DNA of 64,000 bases from Arctopsyche grandis (GCF_051622035.1 NC_135365.1:29388001-29452000); one strand, 5' to 3'; positions 49,801 through 62,398 are shown, counted from the stretch's first letter. Numbers and translations are program-made. Notes: generated by a model not told the origin, from the sequence alone.

Positions 49801-52800
49801 GAGCAACAACGACTGTAAGAAGACGGCGAGTTTTGACAACACATCTAACGCTGACAATTCTGGCGATCACAGTTTCAATCTGTCGTTCAGTCTCGGCTCG
49901 CTCAGAACGTACCAAAAACATTCCTATCATAAAAATAAACGGAAAATGGAATCAAACAACACGGGTACTGTTAAGAAATTTCGCAACAACCCGCAGATAG
50001 ACCTGCCGAGAGTGTCGCAGAAAGAGGTCGGAAAAACAACACATAAATTGAATATCGACAAACAGCAGTCGTACGACCGTGCTTTCAATCTCAGCATCAA
50101 GGAACTATTCTTGCGGGGGTTCGACGACAATGACGACGACGACGATGACGACGAAGAGAACGATTTGGGTGATGGTCCCATTAGAGGGGACTTGGGCGTT
50201 GACTTGTCAGAATTTGATTTTTTATCCAATGATTCGGGAACCGACGACTGTTCCAGAAGCTCTTTCTATTCGCCAATCTTCAATGAGGGCGAAGTCGACA
50301 AGTGCGAGTCCATCAAGCGCTACATTGAAAAATGCGAGAAACACGAAACATTAGCGGAAACATTAAGTAGGAACGTGGAATCAGAGAAACATCAACGGCA
50401 GGGGATGGGTTTTGGTGTTAAGTCCGGCAGTGGGAATTTGAAGGGCTCATTGAGAGGTCGCCCGGAGGGTCCGGCTGCCGTGCTGTCGGACGCATTCACC
50501 GCTCGGCCGCCCCTCGCTCTGCACAACTTCTCCGCCAACCGCAGAAGCACTGATCACAAAAACGAACACTCCGTCGGGGTGCTCAACTCGGACAAGGAAC
50601 TGAACAACAACTCGCTGCACAAAATCATGAAGAATTCTAAAGCCATACTGAAAAACTTTTCAAACGAAAACATGTACGCCTACGACAAACCCTCCGTCGA
50701 CATATCCAAATGCCTCCACAACAAGGAAAAGAGGAGTGAAAAGCTATCGAATCCTAAATCCGACTTCAAAAACATCTTCTCGCGAGTACCCGGTTTGGAG
50801 GACTTGGACTTTATGAGACCGTCGCCGTACAACGCCATCGTGCAAGTGGTCCAACTGGGACAGTCTCCGGTGACTTCGACGCAACAGAATCCATTGTCGG
50901 CGTTGCCGACCGCTTCGCAGACTACCACCAACGAGTATGCAGACATTTCCGCCAACAATTCGGTGGAGTATAGGTCGCCGTCGCACGACGACTCGCATCA
51001 ATCGAGCAGCAACGAAAACACTCTGCCCGATTTGAAAGAGGACGACAACGGGGAGAAGAGAGAAGATTCGGCCGAAAGTAACAGCGATAGAGTCGACGGC
51101 AATAGCTCTTCCTTGAACATTTCCGAAGGGGAGATGGTGCACTTGAATCAAATTCAAATGTCGTCCAATTCCGATCCGACCAATTCCATGGGAAACTTGG
51201 GACAGATTACGCTGGATAAGCCGTCTTTAGATTTTTCCGATCAAGTTACGAGTCAGGCCAACTTTGTCGAAAACATTCACATCGAAGAAAAAGACGCAAC
51301 GGCTGAAGATTCGCCCAGTGAAAGTCAGATGCCGTTAAACGTCCCCTGCAGTACGGCTAACTTTATAACCAATCGAGGGCAAACTTTGGTCAACCTGCTG
51401 TCGCAAAAAATCATACACTCTCCCGTGGGCGGACAGCACGTGCAAATGACTACGTTCCCCAAGGGTACGATCAACGCACTCTCTCTGCAGCAAGCCTTGG
51501 CTCAAATATTGCCTCCGCCATTGAGCCAAGCCTCCGGCGATGGCGTTATTCAAACGGCGAGTCATTCCACGGGACCCCAAGTGGTTCACATAGTTCAGGG
51601 AAAGAGCGGATCTCAAAACAGCAATTCCTTCGGAGGCTTGCTCGTCGACAACGGTCAGTCCTCTGTCATTAATGCGTCGGGCACCACTCAAGTCCTTCAC
51701 ATCGTTCAGGGGAAATCCACTCCGAATACGAGCAACGCTTCCATTCTGAGTCAGTCGCAGTTCAGCGGTCTCTCGCTCGTCGATTCCGGCTCGCAACAGT
51801 CAGGAAATCAAGTTTTGCACATCGTCAACGCCGGCATGCAGAACAAAAACAACACGGCTCAAGTGTTGAAACGGGTGAATCTACTCACCAGCATCACCAA
51901 CCCTCATGGCAACAACGAACAAAAGATGGTTCAGTTCGTTTGCAAATCCTCCGACGGAAAATCGATCCAGTTGAACGCGCAACATCAACGAGGCATGGTT
52001 CTTCGATTGCAGCCCATCGACAATTCCAACTTCACCCCGTCAAAATCGTCGGAAATTCAAACCACCACACACACGCACGTCACGACTGTGCAGTCGGGCA
52101 TAAAACCGCAAAACGATCAAGCTCAAGAATTAAAGTCCAGATCAGTGTACGAAGAGAACTACGCCAAGTTTATTCAAAATTCCAGCCAGATTATGCCTTC
52201 GAGTCCCGAGAAATCTATCACATTGCCCAAATTCAATCAAGCGTTTGGAAAATCTGTGTTTCAAGACAACACCACCGTTCAAAAGAGCAACAACGATAAC
52301 ATTGAACAAGCCCAAAATCCATCGGTGTCCGCTTCCTGCGACCAACAACAATCCACGCAAGATCTTTCCATGTCAACATCGTTGAGTCTCAGCCAATTAG
52401 GGCATATAAGCAACCCGCCGTTGCTCATTCGCAAAAACGCTCAATCGAACATTGTACACCAGAACGTGATGCAGCAAGTGAAGCAGTCGATGGCTCCCAT
52501 GAACATTCAGACGATACACGGCGGAGTGATATACACCAGGCAGATTCCCGTCAACACGATCAATCTGATCACGGTGCCCAGCTCGGACATGATCGACGAA
52601 GTCCAACTGCAAAACATTCAAAAGCAAAACCAAGAGAAGGCCAACAGCACGGAGCAGTTGGAGTCGCAAGTCGTCAAAATCGTTTCCCAAGATCAACAGG
52701 CCAACAGTAGCGTGATGATGGACACTGGTTCTGATGATACCAATCAATCGTTCGCGGAACAGACGCAGAGTCACGTCAACACTCACCCGTTGTTGACCCA

Positions 52801-55800
52801 GATGAGGATCAAAATGCCAATGTTGAGCAAAGGCGGTGGCCAGATGGTGACTGGAGCCCGCGTCGTCAGACCTGTCCTGCAAATACAACGCAATCTGATT
52901 CCGGGAACCAATCCCGCCGTCTATCAACAATTAGTGCTGACGACGGCTCCCGCTTTGCGCCAACCTGTGCCGACACCCGTCACGACCATCCGTCCCAGTC
53001 GGCCTGCGAGTACGGCGCCGCATCAAGAATCCAATCTGAGCTCGTCGACCCTCGAACAGTTGCGGGAGTTCGATATGGTGCTGGAGCAAGTGAAGGAGCG
53101 CAGCACCGTTCAGCCGGGCAGTAACAGCAATTCCACCTTTTCCGACACTTCCCCGCAAAGGCAGGTCATCGAAAGCGCCGACATCGACACTCAGTCGCAG
53201 TCCAGTGTGGTGCACGCTCCTGCGCCCAGAGAAGTCTTGTACTCCATTGGTCCGAATCAAACGGTCAACGTTACGTATGTCAATCAAAAGGTCATTTCGA
53301 AATCACCGGCCGTCTTGACCACCACGTATTCGACGACCGATTCGATCATCACCAACATTTCCTCGCAAAACTCGCCATCCAGCCAAATCACACACGGCTT
53401 AGTCAATACGATAACGCACTCGAAACCTTGCTCAAATACACCGACGAAGGTCAACTCCAAGTCGATCAAGACGAAGCCGAGCAAGCCGACGAATCCCTCC
53501 AGTAGCACTGCGACAAAACCGAGCAATCCCGTACCGACCAAGACGTCTCTACAAAAACCGCTGGAAGACGAGCAAACGACGCAGAGGATCTTGTATATAC
53601 TGGCCGAGTATAAAGAACAGGTCGAAAATTCTCCGGACAAAGATAAACCGGCTCCCAGACGGCGATCTAACCCGCCCACAAATCCGACGACGTCTTCAAA
53701 ACGCAAGAAGGGATCCGGCGGTAGTTCGAAGAAGGGCAGCGGTGGCCAGAGTCTGCAGGAAATGAGTCCCCTCGGAGGCGAAGACGCCGGACATACAATG
53801 GGCTCCGAGGACAGCTCGTGCGGATTATCTCAAGGTGAATGCACCGATAATAGCATTCAGGGTCCCGATAATCCATCTCCCCAAGCGAGTCCGCAGAAGG
53901 CTGCCAAAAAATTGCTGTTTCAGCCGGACTCGGACTTGTCCTCGGCTCCACAGTTACAACAACAACAACCCCAACAGCAGCAGAGGAACGTGATCATTGC
54001 AGACGGTCAGACTATCGCGATGGCCAGACCCAATTCCGGCAAAACGACGGCTGTCTTAATGCCTGCAAATTATTTGCTACCGATGTCGATGGTTAAAGGT
54101 GGTCAACAAATCACGATAGTCACCAATCAGGGTCCCAAGATATTGAATGTTCCCCACGGCGACGGGAACACGACCAACACGCTCTTCTTGCAGCGACTCA
54201 TCAGTCCAGCCGGATTGAAACCGATGCTCACTAGACCGGGTCAAGTTAGACACGTGCGACTGCCGGCAAACACCGTTCAAAACCTGCACACTTTCAACCT
54301 GTCTCCGTCGACCAACATTAATCCTCAAGACACGTCGTGGATCACTAACAGTTCCTTGAATAACGCGCAGCCAAAGTTAGTCGTCGAGTACAATCACAAT
54401 TTGGCGGCCAATTCAGACTTGAATCCCGATTCTGTCAAGTCGGAAATATCCGACTCGCAGTCGTTGAAAGACGAGACCATGTCGTTGAGCGGGGAGCATA
54501 TTTCGTCGGTGAAGCTCGAAGATTCCATTGACGCTTCATCGGAGAACCGCTGCGACGACAACATATCTATGGACCAGAATCAAATTCAAGATTCCAACAT
54601 GTCGGAGCACGTTCTGCAGCAGGTGCACGTGACGAAGCCATCCGGAAATGCAACGTTGAACTTGATCCAAGTTCACTCGTTGAATTCGCCCGACTGTGGG
54701 AAACTGTTCTCGGTGCAAAACTCCTCGGGTCTCAATTCCTTGATTCAGCTGTCCAAGTCTAGCCTCAACCAGACGCTGCACAGTTTGAATGCCGACAGTG
54801 ACACCGTCGTGCAGGAATCCTTGTTGCGGAAGCAGGTGCACTTGGACAGCCAGTTTTTGCGCTTGAACAAGGAGAGTGACAGTGAAGTGGATATGAAGCT
54901 GTCAGATATCAATCAACTGGAGGATAATCTTTCGATGACAGACGATCTGCCCAATAATGTGCAACAGAATTTTGTATTATCTCATGGGTCACAGCAAAAT
55001 GACGATTCTATTGGCAAATGTCACGGTAGTTCCGACAGCCACACCCCTTGGAGGTAATATTTCATATTTATTAACATATACATGTATAAATATGAAATAT
55101 TAATGTGTACATATTTATAAATATTATTATTTTAATTTTCAGTACTAACGGTGGCGTCAACAGAGACAATTCGTCTCCATTTGGTTATGAAAATTCTCCT
55201 CACAGACTTTCCAATCACGATGACCATCACGATGTCGATGAACAAGAGGTTATTATATTTGTGGTGCATTTTCATTTGCATTTTTTTACACTTATTATTT
55301 ATTATTTTATTTATTATTTTAGACGGAAGAAGGTCGAGATTTATCCGACAGTGTTGCGACGAGAGTGCTTCGGCACTCGTACAGTCCATCATCTTCGCCC
55401 ACCGGTCCTCGCCATCTTTATCACAAAATGTTCATATCGACTCCGGTGAAGAAAAGTTTCGGCTCTGAAGTCATCGAGCATTCCGTATCATCGGTAGATG
55501 ACGACAAGCAGTATGTCCAAGTAAGCATCTTTGAACAATGATATCTGCATGAATACACGTGTAGACTAGTGTCGATAATGATGGTGATGATGGAATTCTT
55601 AGGTATTGGATATCAGACACCCTGATGGAAAATCTTGCGGTTCCGAGTCTGTGGACGTGACGGGAACGGTCCAGGGTGGTAGAAATATAGCTCAGAGCTC
55701 GTCGTCGATCCACAGTGCGGCTAGTTTGCGACATAAGTATGCCGTTATGGAGCATGAGTTGAGACTTCAGGTAGTGCCACTTTTTTTTTATCTGCTACAT

Positions 55801-58451
55801 ATATGAGGGTGAAGTTTCTAATACTTTTTTATCACATAGAAATCGCTCTCTGAGGAATGTGAAGACCTTGGAGTGGATTCGCCGTCAGCGTCTGATTTGT
55901 TTCCCGAAGCGGAGCTTCTATTCGCCGCTTCACCGTCATCACAGTTCGATCAGTCGCAAGACGGATGCATCTTACCCACTGCGAATCATGCTTCGCCGTC
56001 TACTACTCACATCTCGACAGTGGGCAATCATCAGATCGCGACCAGTTCGTCGCTGCCTTCAAATTTGACGAGGGATTCGCGCATGCTCAACGACCAGCCG
56101 ATGGATGTGGGCGAAGAGTCTGAATTCGCTCGAATGCACCCCAACACGACATTCCACAGCGGAGAAATCGAGCTGGTCAGTGACGATGCCGACGACGCCT
56201 CTGTTAATGTAAGCATACAGTTCATCGTTAATATGTAGGCTGCTTGCTTGCTTGCTCTGCCACTGATTTGATTTGATTTGAAATCAACATTTTTTTAAAT
56301 ATTTTATGTTGAAATGTTTTATGTTGAAATGTTAGGATCGTGATAAAGTTTCCGATGGACATAAATGCGCGCTGACTTCTGGAAATTAAAAATGAAAAAA
56401 AACATGTATATCGTATGTAGATTTATATTTTTTTCGAAAAGACTCAATACAACAATTTGTGTAAATATAATCAATTTTCTATAACTCTTTCCCTTCTTTC
56501 GATCACACTTAGTGAAAAATAAAATCAATGTTTCTTCTAGGGCAATAAGTCTCTTGAGCATTTAGCGCCATCTGTTGAAAATTTATTTGATTAATTAATT
56601 AATTTTTCTATTGGTGTTGTATATTGTTTATATGTGGGTAGGTTTTACCATTTTTTTTTCATATTAAACAATTAAAATATAAAAGGTATTTGAAAAAATA
56701 CGACCTCATGCAGACACATTTTTTTTTATTTAATAACTTAATATGCCAAGTCGTTTAAACATAAAGTTTAAAATAAAGTCGAGTAACAGTAGTAGTATAG
56801 AAAAAAAACTTTCGAAGATGTTCCACCGTATCTGGGCACAAACTAACCACAATTGAATTCTCTACATTGCTTAACTAAGATCTAAGACTATGATTTCAAT
56901 TGGCTATTTTTCTTTTTAGATATCTTTTCGAACCGCTTCCAGTAAACAGTCTATCCCATCATCACACGTTGCATCCAAACGAAATGAGATCGTCCGCAGT
57001 GTAATCGAAGGCATCGGAAGCAGTGGTGGCATAACGACATTCTCTCAATCCAAAATGGCTTCGCAATTTTCGTTGGTCGATCTATCGAGACGTTCCAGAA
57101 ACGCTCTGTCTTCGTTGCAGAGCTCCGACGATTATTCAGAGGGCGCCGACGATTCGATGAACTCGGCCGAGAGCAAGGAAGGCATACTCGCGAACAACAA
57201 AAGCCTCGACGGCATTCTCACCAACGAGATCGTGAAGAGAGATCTAAATTTGTCGTCGACCGAGTCGTCCGTTTGCATGTCGTCGAGTATCATCCAACGA
57301 AACGTCGCCCAGGTCATCCGACACGCTAGTAGCGATCAGCTGGGCAACGATCCATCGGAGAAACTGTGCAACGCGAACGTCAACGAGTTGGCGCAAAACG
57401 GACGAAGCTTTCTCTCGGAGAATAGCAACGACGCGAGGACGACCGCCGAGTCAGGAATCCTCAAATCGTTGATGCTCGAAAGAGACGGCAGAGACACTTG
57501 CTCTTCGCCGGAGCAGCACAGTGAACTGTTTTGGGAGTCCAACTCGAATTCCAACCAGTCGGAAGAGCGCATACCCCAAGCGCCGCAGAACCTGCTGGAC
57601 TTTTCGTCGGAGGACAGCAACAAGTGCTGCAAGAGTCCGCTGTCGTGCGAAGAGAACACGAATTCGACGGACAGCAGCAGCTTGGGCGGTCACGATCCAC
57701 AGGTGCACAACTCGCACCACCCGCTCCGCGTCAACTCGGTGATCAAAACTTCGGGCATTTCGAGCGCGGCCGACGGACCCATCCTGCACAGCGCCCTGAT
57801 CTCCAACACGTCCAACGTGAACAACGCGGCTGAAGCTTCCAATAAGCTGCAGCCCACGCCGCTGGCGAACAGCATCCACAAGAACAGCGACTCAAACACG
57901 TCGTCGAGTCCGGAAGAGTCGGACGCGGCCAACCGAACGGGGTCGCGTCGCAGCTGGGGACGTAGCCTTAAGGGTTCGGGCGGGCGCCGAGCGATGAGTC
58001 CGCGCTCGCTCTCCGCCGAGATTAACATGGGCGCTGAGATCGAAACCAGCAGCTCAGAGGGTGTCAGTATACTCACAAAATCGACAAGTGAGTATAACAA
58101 TTCCTCATTCCAATATCACGGATAAGACTACTACCCGTACGTACGTACGTACGCTTACTACATTTACCTACTCTAGACTCTACTCGGACTCGCATGCAAT
58201 TACAATCTAATAAGTTGTTTCATGTGTGTGTGTTTTGTCTTTGAGGTGGAACCACCGTCATGCATTCAGGCAGTTCCACCCCGGAAGAGGGTAGTGCTAA
58301 TAATAGACGAGTGTCGCTCCGAGGATCCGGAGGCATTAAACGCTCCTGTCACTGTTGTGGCGGACCACCGCCCACTTCCGCCTCCGCCTCCGCCTCCAAC
58401 TCGGGCTCCACGTCTCGCCGACCTCGTAGGCGACCTCCGCCCTTACATTAG
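37881..58451 (+). CDS. Giant ZNF292/RLF/ZNF654-like nuclear protein lacking zinc fingers (4,918 aa)
   Basis: Fifteen exons: 37881-37967, 39684-39821, 39897-40101, 41534-41760, 42702-42818, 42901-43083, 43163-43686, 43772-43926, 44148-55053, 55143-55248, 55323-55520, 55603-55770, 55840-56208, 56920-58087, 58246-58451. Borders are GT/AG, phases agree, stop TAG at 58449-58451. Residues ~30-545 are helical. They align by eye with the N-terminal repeat region of ZNF292/RLF/ZNF654 through spaced motifs: a W-PVL-x-I segment, KALEVDDAIAIISRL, ALLCGQVLVATCLV, DTAAHIYIVCRAVQ, and an L-x-DLAVLLSG...WDLSWDKLSQHCVSYM segment. The remainder is Ser/Gln/Asn-rich and disordered. It has a SUMO-interaction-like VIEILSDGDEDD (~2027), a basic KRRKLTKRSNWMRNRRK (~2096), an acidic run (~2537), RILYILAEYKEQVE (~3692), KRKK (~3730) and a C-terminal SCHCC. 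No C2H2 finger was found. Inferred nuclear, probably a transcription or chromatin regulator. Start chosen as the first ATG in frame in the CpG-rich first exon. Confidence 0.8.
38060..38947. other. Intron 1 of the giant gene, 5' part
   Basis: After a (CA)n repeat at 38031-38059 the intron is AT-rich with a C13 tract near 38381. Fragments of the TTAA MITE family appear at about 38622-38665. No exon recognised. Confidence 0.5.
38948..39442. mobile_element. TTAA-flanked piggyBac-like MITE, copy 3 (best preserved)
   Basis: TTAA at 38944-38947 and 39443-39446 flank inverted ends CCCTTTGGGTGCTG and CAGCATTCAAAGGG. 495 bp without coding capacity, in intron 1 of the giant gene. Its termini define the family. 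Confidence 0.85.
40432..40626 (+). CDS. MADF-domain protein fragment of the Harbinger-like element
   Basis: 64 codons from ATG after a GAAA context to a stop at 40624-40626. EKLIREIENRKAIWDMSSEE then YSDRDVKIRRWEEITNTM is the MADF (Myb/SANT-like in ADF-1) signature with its three conserved Trp-like positions (IW, RRW). Full MADF domains are about 80-90 residues; here the domain ends early. A second frame (40617-40955) continues with Gln/Tyr/Ser-rich sequence, so a frameshift or small deletion separates the two halves. Known role: DNA-binding partner of Harbinger transposase. Not part of the host gene, being between host exons 3 and 4. Confidence 0.7.
   Translation: MSFDTEKLIREIENRKAIWDMSSEEYSDRDVKIRRWEEITNTMCEESLAENEKNEFSIYLPEWR
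40617..40955 (+). pseudogene. C-terminal half of the Harbinger accessory ORF in another frame
   Basis: 112 open codons rich in Gln, Tyr and Ser, with repeated SVNGQYRQYSPQPNHEQETF-like units, ending ILDLFRESESF and TAA. The final DLFRESESF resembles a short C-terminal motif. It overlaps the MADF frame by 10 bases and is probably its displaced continuation. Confidence 0.5.
42044..42571. mobile_element. TTAA-type piggyBac-like MITE, copy 4
   Basis: Internal sequence matches the other copies (AACGCCAATAGACG, CCGCTTAGC, CCGGAATTTCTGAATTTATA). The right end CAGCATTGAATGGG precedes TTAA at 42572-42575. The left end is eroded. It contains the perfect palindrome at 42187-42229. Located in intron 4 of the giant gene. 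Confidence 0.7.
42187..42229. repeat. Perfect 19-bp inverted repeat with an A5 loop
   Basis: Arms 42187-42205 and 42211-42229 are exact reverse complements. Other copies of the MITE lack the left arm, so it arose in this copy. Confidence 0.95.
44148..55053 (+). CDS. Giant exon (10,906 bp) of the ZNF292/RLF-like gene
   Basis: One exon, residues ~546-4181. The acceptor is TATATATAG (44139-44147) and the donor GGAG/GTAATA at 55054. The open frame has no stop for over 10.9 kb. Base use is less AT-rich than the introns, and the third-position pattern becomes more GC-rich after about 50 kb. The overlapping minus-strand open frames are shadows. Confidence 0.95.
46568..46732 (+). repeat. Five 33-bp coding repeats (11-residue KTK unit)
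   Basis: Units read QSPSKTKVQPE with small variants (SPIKTKLQPE, SLSKTKVQPE, SPSTTKVQP), residues ~1353-1407. Basic, Ser-Pro-containing, potential proline-directed phosphorylation sites. Confidence 0.9.
48161..48415 (+). repeat. Five 51-bp coding repeats (17-residue unit), arranged as a higher-order 102-bp duplication
   Basis: Units encode EETETSFISEQVKTNVS, residues ~1884-1968. Units 2 and 4 share GAGACGGAAACGTCT and units 3 and 5 share GAGATGGAAACTTCT. So units 2-3 and 4-5 form an exact 102-bp duplication, evidence of a very recent expansion. Confidence 0.95.
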
Positions 58452-59215
58452 TTACTACTACTACTATTATGTATATTATATTATACCTACTAAAAAAAAA
58501 GCAAAGCAATACAGTAAAATACATACATACGTACATACTACATACATACATACATTCATTATGTATATTTCGTTTTCGTCTTTTCGTATTTCTCCTGACA
58601 ATAGTCAAATGGCTGTTATTAACGAAGCAAATGACAAATGGCAAGAAGGATATGTGAATACAATATAAATACCATAAATGTTGTAATTTTGTGGGTGTGT
58701 TTCAGCACACAAACACACACACACACATACACACTTTCATTAACATTACATGCATAAAATATAATAAAAAAATAGCTTGTATCTCTGTATATACATAGAT
58801 TCCTATTACTTTTTTTTATTTTTAATCATTGTTATGAAGATAAATGTGTATATCAAATGTATATTAGAGTGTAGCCTAATTAATATGTTCATATTTATAC
58901 AAAATATTACATATATATATATATACATTTATAAAGTTTCCGTTTTGAAGGAACGGTTCGGTTCGGTTCGGTTCGATTGTTGGATGGGTCAAGAGTGTGT
59001 GAATTTCATTGTTTGTGGAATTAAAACAACAAAGAGGTAATATGGCATTCGTTTTGCGCGTCACTTCTCCACCGATGTATTTTTTAAGATGATCATGTTT
59101 TTCTAGTCACAAATTGTATAAAGAAAGGTTTTTGATAATCTTTGATTTCCGTCATAGTTTTTGTTTTATATAAGTGTATGACAGTTTATGAAAGTAACAT
59201 TTAATTGTATTTTTA

Positions 59216-59221
59216 AATAAA
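59216..59221 (+). terminator. Candidate poly(A) signal AATAAA of the giant gene
   Basis: First AATAAA in a good AT-rich context about 765 bases after the stop; later ones exist near 61208 and 61568. Confidence 0.3.
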
Positions 59222-60224
59222 AATATAGGATGTTTTACAAATTACTTGTATGTACATATTATATAATACAATATTAATGTATGTTTATTTGCGGGTGTGT
59301 GAATGCCATTTTTATTGCATTATACTTTGTTTATAGCAGATTATAAGTGTCTTTGTAAATATTATTATTATATTATATTATATATACATATATATATGTG
59401 TGTGTAAAATTCATTACCGCCATCTTAGTAATTGTACAATATCAAAGAAAGGATAAAACAAATTAATGAAATGCTAGATTTAATTGTAATTAATTTTATT
59501 TTGCAAAATTAGATAATGATTGTTGCTTCCAGTATATGAAAAAATATTTAGCGGGACGCTGAATAAGAGTGGTTATTTTTTTGTTTTTTCTTAGTCGTCG
59601 TCTTCGTCGTCGTCAGTTACAGTGACTTTTCGTTTGATGAATTTTTCAGTATTTTCGCATTTATTTCATTTTAAGTTGTCTCGGAGGTAGATTTTTTAGA
59701 ATGTTTTTTTTATTATTTTTATTATGTATCAATTTATTCGCAATTGCCGAATTTCACTCTGCCTCGTATATTTTTGAAAACTATAATATTATACTTTGAC
59801 GTGGCGCTTTGGGCCAAAATTAATTTTTTAAAGTTTTTACATTCACACGAGGATGAATTCAGCAATCGCACATTGACAACTTCTCGTTAATTTTACATTA
59901 AGAATACAAACGTTTTAAGTGTAAACTAATTAATTGTTTAATGTTCAACTCAATTTTTGTACAAAAGAACCATTTCAGTATTAAATATTATATTGCTATA
60001 TAAGATTGCAACACAGATTGTAAAAGTTCGTTTTTTTTTTGTTTTTTTTTTTTTGGGATTTACGTAAATTTACGCAAATGTAATATCATATAAAATAGCG
60101 AAATCACTGTATCTGATCTGTAGTCTGGTTATTATTATAAATGACTGATATTTTAATATTGACGTGTAAACACACTAATTTTTACATTGTGTATGTGTGT
60201 GTGTGTGCGTGTGTGTGTGTTTGT

Positions 60225-60239
60225 GGGTGGGTGGGTGGG
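60225..60239 (+). repeat. (GGGT)4 G-quadruplex motif after a (TG)n run
   Basis: Four GGG runs with single-T loops, the most stable parallel G4 pattern, on the sense strand downstream of the giant gene. It would be in the 3'UTR only if a distal poly(A) site is used. Confidence 0.85.
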
Positions 60240-62068
60240 TGGTTGGAAAAAAAAAAACATAAAAATGCAGCTTCATGGAAAAATGTCTGATCTATTGAAT
60301 TAAATTTGGACGATGAAATTGTTTTGATTTTTGTTTGAGTTGAGTTGAATTGTAAATTAGCTAAGTTGTCGTTGTGAACTTATTATAAAATATACTCGTA
60401 CGTACGCACATTTGTTATATTGAAAGAAAGTCTCATAGAGTACGTTATTATTATGATTATTATTATACTATTATTATATCATTACACATTAATAATGTAA
60501 TATTTATTATATGTGTCATGTGATTAATTTATTTTTTGTTTTGGAAAAATGCATGCAAATTTGTACGAGCCAAGAGTAAATTAAATATATTATATACAAA
60601 CATACATAGATACATATAATAAAAACAAAAGACAATGATTGTGCGTTGCAATTTTATTTGATTTCATTTCAATATGTATTTCGATGAACATTTCTTATAA
60701 GAATATATGAAATGTGAAATATATACATAAGTTATGTTCCAAAGTAGTTTGAAAACGTTCAGAAGACGAAGAAGAGAAGAAGAAGCTGTGCATATAATAA
60801 ATAGTCTCTAATACAATGTAGATGTTTGACAACGTAACGTAACAAATTTGTGGCTATAATTCTCGCGTTATCTTTGAAGAAAAAATTACATTAAATAAGA
60901 CATGTGCTGTATAGTTATTTACAAATTTTAAACATTGTATAAAAAAAAACTAGTATAATTCGATTAATATAATTAGCTAATTTGAGTACTGGATCTCTAT
61001 AGTTGGTTCACAATCAGAATTTTCCTTTTTGCAATATACATTAATAGGAAATATAAATACATACATATGTAATAGGATGAATGTGAACAAGTGAACTAAT
61101 TGAAAGCGATGATATTGTGACACTACGCTGTCGGAATAGTGAATGTACCTATTTTTGCAGTACAAAAGTTGTGATTTTGTACTTTATAAGTTTTTTAAAA
61201 ATAGTAAAAATAAATAAATTTGAACAGTAAGCGATTTAGCAATGTCGGTGTTCATCTCTCCAGTATTTGATCTCAGATTTGTAAACAAATTCACTAAATA
61301 TAAAAAGGTGCGTCCTCGTTTAGCGGTTGCGCTTTTAAATTTGTTTCGATTTGATTGTTGTGTATTTATTTTTTTTGGTATTTAGTGGTTATATACGAGT
61401 GAGATGTTTATCATCATCGTCGTCGTCTTCTTCGGTCGTCTTCATCTCGTGCGCGAGACGCGGCCTCCGATGAAAGTATCTAGTACTTTTTTGATGACTT
61501 AGATGGCTATTTTTACTGTAAATTTTTTTAAAATATATCATTTGAACAATTGTGTAATAATACGACAAATAAAATGAATTGAAATGTATGTTTATTTATT
61601 TTTCCTTTTTTAAAAATGTGAAATTGCAGACATATATATTTATATGGTTTTCAGTGAGACTACTTCTAAGATGTGAATCGCCAACAGGACAACTGTTCGC
61701 ACGAAAATTGGTCAAATAATAAAAATCTTGTAGAAAGAAGCCTATTTGGTCAGTTTTCTGTATGGCAATTTAACTGTGTGACCAATTTTCATGCGGGCTG
61801 TTATCCTGTTATCGACTCACATTTGAGAAGTAACCCTTAAAGTTACCTTACATCCTATTTTTTCTCGAAACTAAAAACTGAAAGAATATTTGGTCTCATT
61901 CAAAGCAGTGTTCCCCCACAAAATAAGAAATACTTACGATTAATTCGAAGCGTATAATTTATTAGTAAATGAAGTAAAGTGTACATCTAATAATATGCAA
62001 GTCTCGTGTCCACCAGAACAGGGTGTTTATGTTTCCGTTGGCAACAGGGTCTGACGTCACTTCACTAC

Positions 62069-62372
62069 CAGTGGCGTACCGTTATTGGATCAGAGGGACT
62101 AGGCTAGTCCCCTAAAATCTAGACTTAAAAAAAATATCAACAATTAATTAAAATCGTTTTCTGATTTCATTGTTGAAACGGTTCCCGATTAAAATTGGCT
62201 AAAAAACCTTCCTACCTGTTATGTCACCACTGCATACATACATATTTTATGCGCTACTATCGCAACTAAGTTGGCTTGGTCAGTACGCACCATTATCCAA
62301 TTTGTTGCCTGAAATTGAAAAAAAAATTGGCCAAACCTAGTCCCTTGTTTTAAAAATCACGGCACGCCACTG
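62069..62372. mobile_element. Short hAT-type MITE, TIR CAGTGGCGTRCCG
   Basis: 304 bp with inverted ends CAGTGGCGTACCGTTAT and, from the right, CAGTGGCGTGCCGTGAT. Flanking octamers TTCACTAC and CTATCTAC match at 5 of 8 positions. No coding capacity. Confidence 0.7.
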
Positions 62373-62398
62373 CTATCTACCTATGTACGTATCATATG

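Larger units (their letters stand above)
58452..62068. other. 3'UTR of the giant gene and downstream AT-rich sequence
   Basis: Contains (TA)n and (TG)n repeats, GGTTCGGTTC repeats near 58951-58975, and AATAAA motifs at 59216-59221, near 61208 and at 61568-61573 that could end the transcript. Acidic-codon-like GTCGTCGTC runs on the minus strand (59594-59620, 61411-61432) are noted but not called. No supported gene. Confidence 0.45.

Noticed and set aside
58222-58668. 148-codon plus-strand frame overlapping the last exon of the giant gene
   Set aside because: The other frame continues phase 1 from the previous exon and ends at 58451; this one is a shadow running into AT-rich 3'UTR.
59590-59665. 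Minus-strand reading ending KRKVTVTDDDEDDD and stop, like the acidic tail of a nuclear protein
   Set aside because: Only about 20 codons, no start, no upstream exon, and it lies in the 3'UTR of the giant gene; may be chance GTC repeats.
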